Shown here: piece after piece, positions 5,719 through 9,015 of the stretch | Layout: each line of letters starts with the position of its first letter | How positions within the stretch are numbered: the stretch's first letter is position 1 | DNA from: Pseudomonadota bacterium | GTDB taxonomy: Bacteria; Pseudomonadota; Gammaproteobacteria; Steroidobacterales; Steroidobacteraceae | Length of the DNA stretch: 9,015 nucleotides | Assembly: GCA_021779875.1 (NCBI GenBank) | Contig: JAJXZV010000191.1 | Location: 1-9,015 of the forward strand | Direction: 5' to 3' | Program-made: the position numbers and the translations under genes | The notes under the pieces: model-generated | What the model was told of the DNA's origin: nothing | Databases searched by the model: none | The model's input: only the letters and a program-made list of their open reading frames with translations

Positions 5719-6159
5719 CTACAAGTCTCCCGGGACGATCGCGCCCACGATGGCGGCCATGTCGATCAGCGTGCCGTGCGCCCTCGGCTCGCGCGCGAGG
5801 TAATCCGAGACCACCACGTACTCCGCCACGTCGCGCAGCCGTAGCGCCCGCCGGGCAGGCCACGCCGAGCAAGCACTGTCGGCGCGGCGCACCTGGGCGC
5901 GTGTCTGCGCCTCGTCGAGCCCGCTCAGGTGCGACAAGGTCGCGGCGTACAGTTCCTCTCCCGTGAGGCCCGGGCGCCGCGCCCGTACCGCGTGGAATGC
6001 ATCGAGAATGCGGGCCGCGCCGCGGCGCGCGTAGCGCCGCTCGCGCCAGCGAGTCACGCCGCCGCAGATCACCTTCGCCAACGACCGTTGCGGCGCCGCC
6101 TGCGGGTCGTGGATGCCCGCGCACGCGGCGGACCAGCTCTGCTTGAGGTTGGATGTCAC
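5719..6159 (-). CDS. Hypothetical protein of about 146 aa
   Basis: I do not recognise a family. The product looks soluble and mostly helical. The middle is strongly basic (RWRERRYARRGAARILDAFH), then comes an amphipathic part (LTGEELYAATLSHLSGLDEA), and the C-terminus is more hydrophobic (DVAEYVVVSDYLA, then DMAAIVGAIVPGDL). There is no signal peptide or membrane helix. The coding frame is convincing because the other frames give low-complexity peptides. The start is uncertain: GTG 6159 gives a natural N-terminus (MTSNLKQSWS) but a poor ribosome site, while GTG 6225, only 4 nt after the stop of the upstream regulator, would add 22 residues rich in Ala, Pro and Thr. It is probably co-transcribed with the ribbon-helix-helix gene, which makes a regulator-plus-effector or toxin-antitoxin-like pair conceivable, but nothing in the sequence identifies a toxin. 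Confidence 0.6.
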   Translation of the reverse strand: MTSNLKQSWSAACAGIHDPQAAPQRSLAKVICGGVTRWRERRYARRGAARILDAFHAVRARRPGLTGEELYAATLSHLSGLDEAQTRAQVRRADSACSAWPARRALRLRDVAEYVVVSDYLAREPRAHGTLIDMAAIVGAIVPGDL

Positions 6160-6229
6160 GCTTCCATGATAGCCAGGAGCGGGCGCCGCGACATCGGTAG
6201 TTGCCGAAGGCGCGGTGCGCCGCACCGCA

Positions 6230-6460
6230 TCACTCGTGCCCGCGCGACGCCGGCCGCTTGCGGCGCACCGGCGCGCCCGATGGGGTCTCCTCCCGGGGCG
6301 TCCATGGCCGTCCCTGCTTCTCCTCGATGTAGCGCCGGATCAAGCGGCGCACGACCTGCGACGGATTGGCATCCTCCTCGGCGCACAGCCGCTCGAACAG
6401 AGCCTTCTTGCGCGGATCGATGAGGATGGTCAGCCGGGCGGTGCGCTCTTCGGTGCTCAC
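6230..6460 (-). CDS. Ribbon-helix-helix (CopG-like) DNA-binding protein
   Basis: A 76-residue protein whose first 50 residues fit the ribbon-helix-helix fold. The strand TARLTILID (residues 7-15) would form the DNA-contacting sheet in the dimer, helix one is PRKKALFERLCAEED, and helix two is NPSQVVRRLIRRYIEEKQG, starting with the usual N-P-S-Q cap. The last 25 residues are basic, rich in Pro and Arg, and probably disordered. Such proteins repress their own promoters, often as antitoxins or local regulators. The start is the GTG at 6460 with GGGGA 4 nt upstream. It is divergent from hyfB and shares a control region with it, so it could regulate the hydrogenase-like operon as well as itself (inference). 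The hypothetical gene downstream is its likely operon partner. Confidence 0.82.
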   Translation of the reverse strand: MSTEERTARLTILIDPRKKALFERLCAEEDANPSQVVRRLIRRYIEEKQGRPWTPREETPSGAPVRRKRPASRGHE

Positions 6461-6501
6461 GGGGTCCCCAGGTGGGCTCGGTGGAATGTGATGTAAATGG
6501 G

Positions 6502-6509
6502 ATTATAAT
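6502..6509. promoter_or_regulatory. Symmetric divergent -10 element (ATTATAAT)
   Basis: ATTATAAT equals its own reverse complement and so contains a perfect TATAAT on each strand: plus 6504-6509 toward hyfB, minus 6507-6502 toward the ribbon-helix-helix gene. Leaders would be about 50 nt and 35 nt long. The -35 regions are weak: GTGGAA with a 17-nt spacer on the plus strand, and only TTCTAG on the minus strand. The two polymerases would compete for the same bases. Confidence 0.6.
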
Positions 6510-6527
6510 ACAAGACGTTTTGGACTA

Positions 6528-6538
6528 GAATTCAATTC
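6528..6538. promoter_or_regulatory. Small dyad in the hyfB leader
   Basis: GAATT-c-AATTC is an 11-bp perfect dyad about 19 nt downstream of the shared -10 in the hyfB direction, and upstream of the -10 in the other direction. Ribbon-helix-helix dimers often bind short palindromes, so it is a candidate site, though in AT-rich sequence chance is a real alternative. Confidence 0.3.
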
Positions 6539-6565
6539 ACCGAGCCATCCCGCCGCCGAGAGATC

Positions 6566-8572
6566 GTGACGCCGTCCCTGCCATCGCCGCTCGCCGTGCT
6601 GCCCGCGCTCCTGCTCGCCTGGGGGCTGATCGGGATGGCGGGACTGCTGCGGCCCCGCAGCCTCGCCTTCGTGGCCCGGACGCTGTTCCCGTTGGGCGCG
6701 CTGTGCGGCATCGCGATCGCGGCGGTCGCGGCGCTGCATCTGGGCGGGCCGGTGGAGCGACTCGTGCTGGTGGTCGGGCTGCCGGATCTGCCGATGCATC
6801 TGCGCCTCGATGCGCTCTCGAGCGTCTTCCTGGTGCTGCTCGGGGCGACCTCGGCGGGCATCTCCGTGTTCGCGGCCGGGTATTTCCGGCCGGGCCAGGG
6901 CACCACGCCGGGGCTCCTGGGAGCGCAGTACCACCTGTTCCTGGCGAGCATGGGCTTCGTGCTGCTCGCCGACGATGCCTACGCGTTCATGGTGGCCTGG
7001 GAGACGATGGCGCTGAGCTCGTATTTCCTGGTCACGACCGATCACCGCATCGCCGAGATCCGGCGCGCCGGCTTCGTGTACCTGCTGATCGCGCACGTGG
7101 GCGCGATCGCGATCCTGCTGTGCTTCGGCCTGATGCAGGGCGGCAGCTGGCAGTTCACCTTCGACGCGATGCGTGCGGCGCACCTGTCCCCGCCCTGGGC
7201 CGCCGCGGCGTTCGGTCTCGCGCTGTTCGGGTTCGGCGCCAAGGCGGGCCTGGTGCCGCTGCACGTCTGGCTGCCCGAGGCGCACCCCGCCGCGCCCTCG
7301 CCGGTGTCGGCGCTCATGAGCGGCGTGATGCTCAAGATGGCGGTCTACGGCATGTTGCGGGTCAGCTTCGATCTGCTCGGGCGGCCGACGTGGTGGTGGG
7401 GCCTGGTGATGCTGGCGGTGGGGCTGTTCACGGCGCTGTACGGCGTGATCTTCGCCGCCGCGCAGACCGACATGAAGCGCCTGCTGGCCTATTCGTCCAT
7501 CGAGAACATCGGGATCCTGTTCACGGGCATCGGCCTCGCGATCGTGTTCGACGGGGCCGGCCGCCCGACGCTCGCGGCGCTCGCGCTGGTGGCGGTCCTC
7601 TATCACGCGATCAACCACGCGTTCATGAAGAGCCTGCTGTTCCTGGGCACGGGCGCCGTGCTGCACGCCACGGGCGAACGCAACCTCGGGCGCCTCGGCG
7701 GGCTGATCCACCAGATGCCGTGGGTGGCCTGGGCGTCGCTGGTCGGCGTGCTCGCGCTCGCGGGCCTGCCGCCGCTCAACGGATTCGTGTCCGAATGGCT
7801 GCTGCTGCAGGCGTTCCTGTTCGCGAACGAGGTGCCGTATTCGTTCGTGAACATGCTGCTGCCGCTCGGCGCGGCGCTGGTCGCGCTCGCCGCCGCGCTG
7901 GCCGGCTACGTGATGGTGAAGTTCTACGGCGTGGTGTTCCTCGGCCAGCCCCGCGAGGCGGCGCTCGCCCGGGCGCACGATGCGGGGCTGCTCGAGCGCG
8001 CGGGGCTCGTCTGGCTCGCGCTCGGCTGCGTGCTGCTCGGCCTGCTGCCGGCGCAGGTCGTGCGGATCCTCGGCGTGGTGAGCGCGCAGCTCGGGGTCGG
8101 CGGGCTGCCGGCCGCGACGACGCCGTGGTGGCGGCTGGTGCCGCTGCCGGCCCGGCAGGCTTCCTATGCGCCGGCGGTCTTCTTCGCCGCCGTGCTCGGC
8201 GTCGTGCTGTCGACGACGCTGCTGGTGCGCCTGTTCTATCACCGGCGGGTGCGCCGGTCGCCGGCGTGGGACTGCGGCTTCGCGCGGCTGGATTCGCGCA
8301 TGCAGGACACCGCCGAGGGCTTCGGCCAGCCGATCCGGCACATCTTCCAGCCGTTCTTCGGCATGCAGCGCAGCCTGCCGTCGCCCTTCGACCGCGCGCC
8401 GCAGTACCGCGTGGTGATCACCGACCGGATCTGGCGGGGCCTGTACCAGCCGCTGCAATCGATGGTGCAGTGGGTCGCCGACTCGCTCGCGTGGCTGCAG
8501 CAGGGACGGATCTCGGTCTACCTGCTGTACAGTTTCGTCACGCTGATCGTGCTGCTGGCGCTGGTGCTGTGA
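6566..8572 (+). CDS. hyfB: Hydrogenase-4 component B / antiporter-like proton-conducting membrane subunit
   Basis: A 668-residue inner-membrane protein with about 14-16 helices, close to the length of Escherichia coli HyfB. It belongs to the Mrp-antiporter/NuoL-like subunits that move protons in group-4 hydrogenases. Residues expected for the proton path are present: Glu146 (AWETMALSSYF), Lys226 (FGAKAGLVPLHVWLPEAHP), Lys257 (GVMLKMAVYG), His347/His351 with Lys355 (LYHAINHAFMKSLLF), and Glu410 (LNGFVSEWLLLQ). The C-terminal part is HyfB-specific: WDCGFARLDSRMQDTAEGF, GQPIRHIFQPFF, and a final helix. The GTG at 6566 gives a normal N-terminus but has only a weak GAGAG 3 nt upstream. It heads an operon with hyfC 13 nt downstream and follows the symmetric promoter. 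HyfB-like subunits also occur in complexes that are not true hydrogenases. Confidence 0.93.
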   Translation: MTPSLPSPLAVLPALLLAWGLIGMAGLLRPRSLAFVARTLFPLGALCGIAIAAVAALHLGGPVERLVLVVGLPDLPMHLRLDALSSVFLVLLGATSAGISVFAAGYFRPGQGTTPGLLGAQYHLFLASMGFVLLADDAYAFMVAWETMALSSYFLVTTDHRIAEIRRAGFVYLLIAHVGAIAILLCFGLMQGGSWQFTFDAMRAAHLSPPWAAAAFGLALFGFGAKAGLVPLHVWLPEAHPAAPSPVSALMSGVMLKMAVYGMLRVSFDLLGRPTWWWGLVMLAVGLFTALYGVIFAAAQTDMKRLLAYSSIENIGILFTGIGLAIVFDGAGRPTLAALALVAVLYHAINHAFMKSLLFLGTGAVLHATGERNLGRLGGLIHQMPWVAWASLVGVLALAGLPPLNGFVSEWLLLQAFLFANEVPYSFVNMLLPLGAALVALAAALAGYVMVKFYGVVFLGQPREAALARAHDAGLLERAGLVWLALGCVLLGLLPAQVVRILGVVSAQLGVGGLPAATTPWWRLVPLPARQASYAPAVFFAAVLGVVLSTTLLVRLFYHRRVRRSPAWDCGFARLDSRMQDTAEGFGQPIRHIFQPFFGMQRSLPSPFDRAPQYRVVITDRIWRGLYQPLQSMVQWVADSLAWLQQGRISVYLLYSFVTLIVLLALVL

Positions 8573-8585
8573 GGGCGGAGCCGTC

Positions 8586-9015
8586 ATGAACGCGATGGAG
8601 TGGCTGACGCAGATCCTGGTGGTGGTCGCCGCGCTCGCGGCGGCACCCCTGTTCCTGGGCTGGATCAACCAGTGCCGCGCCTGGCTGCAGAACCGCAGCG
8701 CGCCGAGCCTGCTGCTGCCGTACCGCGGGCTGCGCAAGCTCTTTCACAAGGACGCGGTGCTCGCCGAGTCGGCTTCGCCGATCTTCCGCGGCGCGCCCTA
8801 CGTGGTGTTCGCCACCATGGTGACCGCCGCGGCGATCATTCCCTCCACCGGAACGCGGCTGCCGTTCGCCTCCGCCGCCGACGCCATCGCGCTGGTGGGC
8901 CTGTTCGCGACCGCGCGCGTGTTCCTGTCGCTCGCGGCCATGGACGTGGGCACCGCGTTCGGCTCGCTCGGCGCCCGGCGCGAGATGATGGTGGGCTTCC
9001 TCGCCGAGCCCGCGC
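8586..9015 (+). CDS. hyfC: Hydrogenase-4 component C, NuoH-like membrane subunit (5' part)
   Basis: The first 143 codons are visible. The N-terminal helix (about residues 5-25) is followed by a cytoplasmic loop with NRSAPSLLLPYRGLRKLFHK, matching the QPYR-D/G-LRKL pattern of HyfC/HycD/NuoH proteins. Residues from about 120 (LAAMDVGTAFGSLGARREM, then VGFLAEPA) are the family hallmark that lines the contact with the catalytic large subunit. This subunit anchors the peripheral arm in group-4 hydrogenases and complex I and helps couple electron transfer to proton movement. The ATG at 8586 has GGAG 5 nt upstream and follows the hyfB stop by 13 nt; an internal ATG at 8595 is possible. The gene runs off the right edge, where hyfE, hyfF, hyfG and hyfI equivalents would be expected. 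Confidence 0.92.
   Translation, partial: MNAMEWLTQILVVVAALAAAPLFLGWINQCRAWLQNRSAPSLLLPYRGLRKLFHKDAVLAESASPIFRGAPYVVFATMVTAAAIIPSTGTRLPFASAADAIALVGLFATARVFLSLAAMDVGTAFGSLGARREMMVGFLAEPA

Noticed and set aside
6156..6386. 76-codon minus-strand frame between the RHH gene and the hypothetical gene
   Set aside because: It overlaps most of the RHH gene in another frame, has no motif, and its composition looks like noncoding frame noise.
6503..8737. Long minus-strand open frame of 744 codons
   Set aside because: It lies opposite hyfB, which has clear family motifs. The translated peptide is repetitive Arg/Gln/His/Glu sequence with no domain, so it is a shadow of codon bias.

Overview
This window comes from a GC-rich, Gram-negative chromosome, most likely a chemolithotrophic or environmental proteobacterium. 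That placement is inferred from gene content: an ArsR with C-terminal cysteines, an outer-membrane beta-barrel with a terminal Phe, and Hyf-type subunits. No rRNA, tRNA, insertion sequence or CRISPR array was seen. The layout is (i) a leftward arsenic operon, (ii) a divergent rightward chromate/metal block, (iii) two small leftward genes (an unknown protein and a ribbon-helix-helix regulator), and (iv) the start of a rightward hydrogenase-4-like (Hyf) membrane operon that leaves the window.

Region 1 to 2723 (minus strand) reads arsR, arsC, acr3-type arsB, doxX, then a class I SAM methyltransferase cut by the window edge. ArsR should release the operon on arsenite. ArsC reduces arsenate to arsenite, and Acr3 exports it. 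DoxX and the methyltransferase are accessory genes. The genes are tightly packed: the arsR stop lies in the arsC Shine-Dalgarno, arsC/acr3 overlap at TTGA and doxX/methyltransferase at GTGA. The one gap, about 100 bp before doxX, holds a strong hairpin.

Region 2724 to 2850 is a 127-bp AT-rich divergent control region between arsR and chrB. On both sides the best promoter match places the transcription start within a few bases of the ATG, so both regulators may be made from leaderless mRNAs. A 16-bp imperfect palindrome abuts the chrB ATG and is a candidate ChrB operator.

Region 2851 to 5693 (plus strand) holds chrB (chromate-sensing regulator), a small secreted outer-membrane beta-barrel, and a ten-helix DMT/EamA exporter with a tail of 23 His in 61 residues. 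No chrA chromate transporter is present, so this looks like a ChrB-headed operon whose output is a different exporter plus an outer-membrane partner.

Region 5694 to 6565 has a short convergent gap with a possible hairpin, an unrecognised protein of about 146 aa, a 76-aa ribbon-helix-helix protein, and a divergent promoter region. The core of that region, ATTATAAT, is self-complementary and so gives a perfect TATAAT on both strands.

Region 6566 to 9015 carries hyfB (668 aa, antiporter-like proton-conducting subunit) and the 5' part of hyfC (NuoH-like membrane subunit). These are the first membrane subunits of a group-4-hydrogenase or complex-I-like module; the catalytic subunits, if present, lie to the right.
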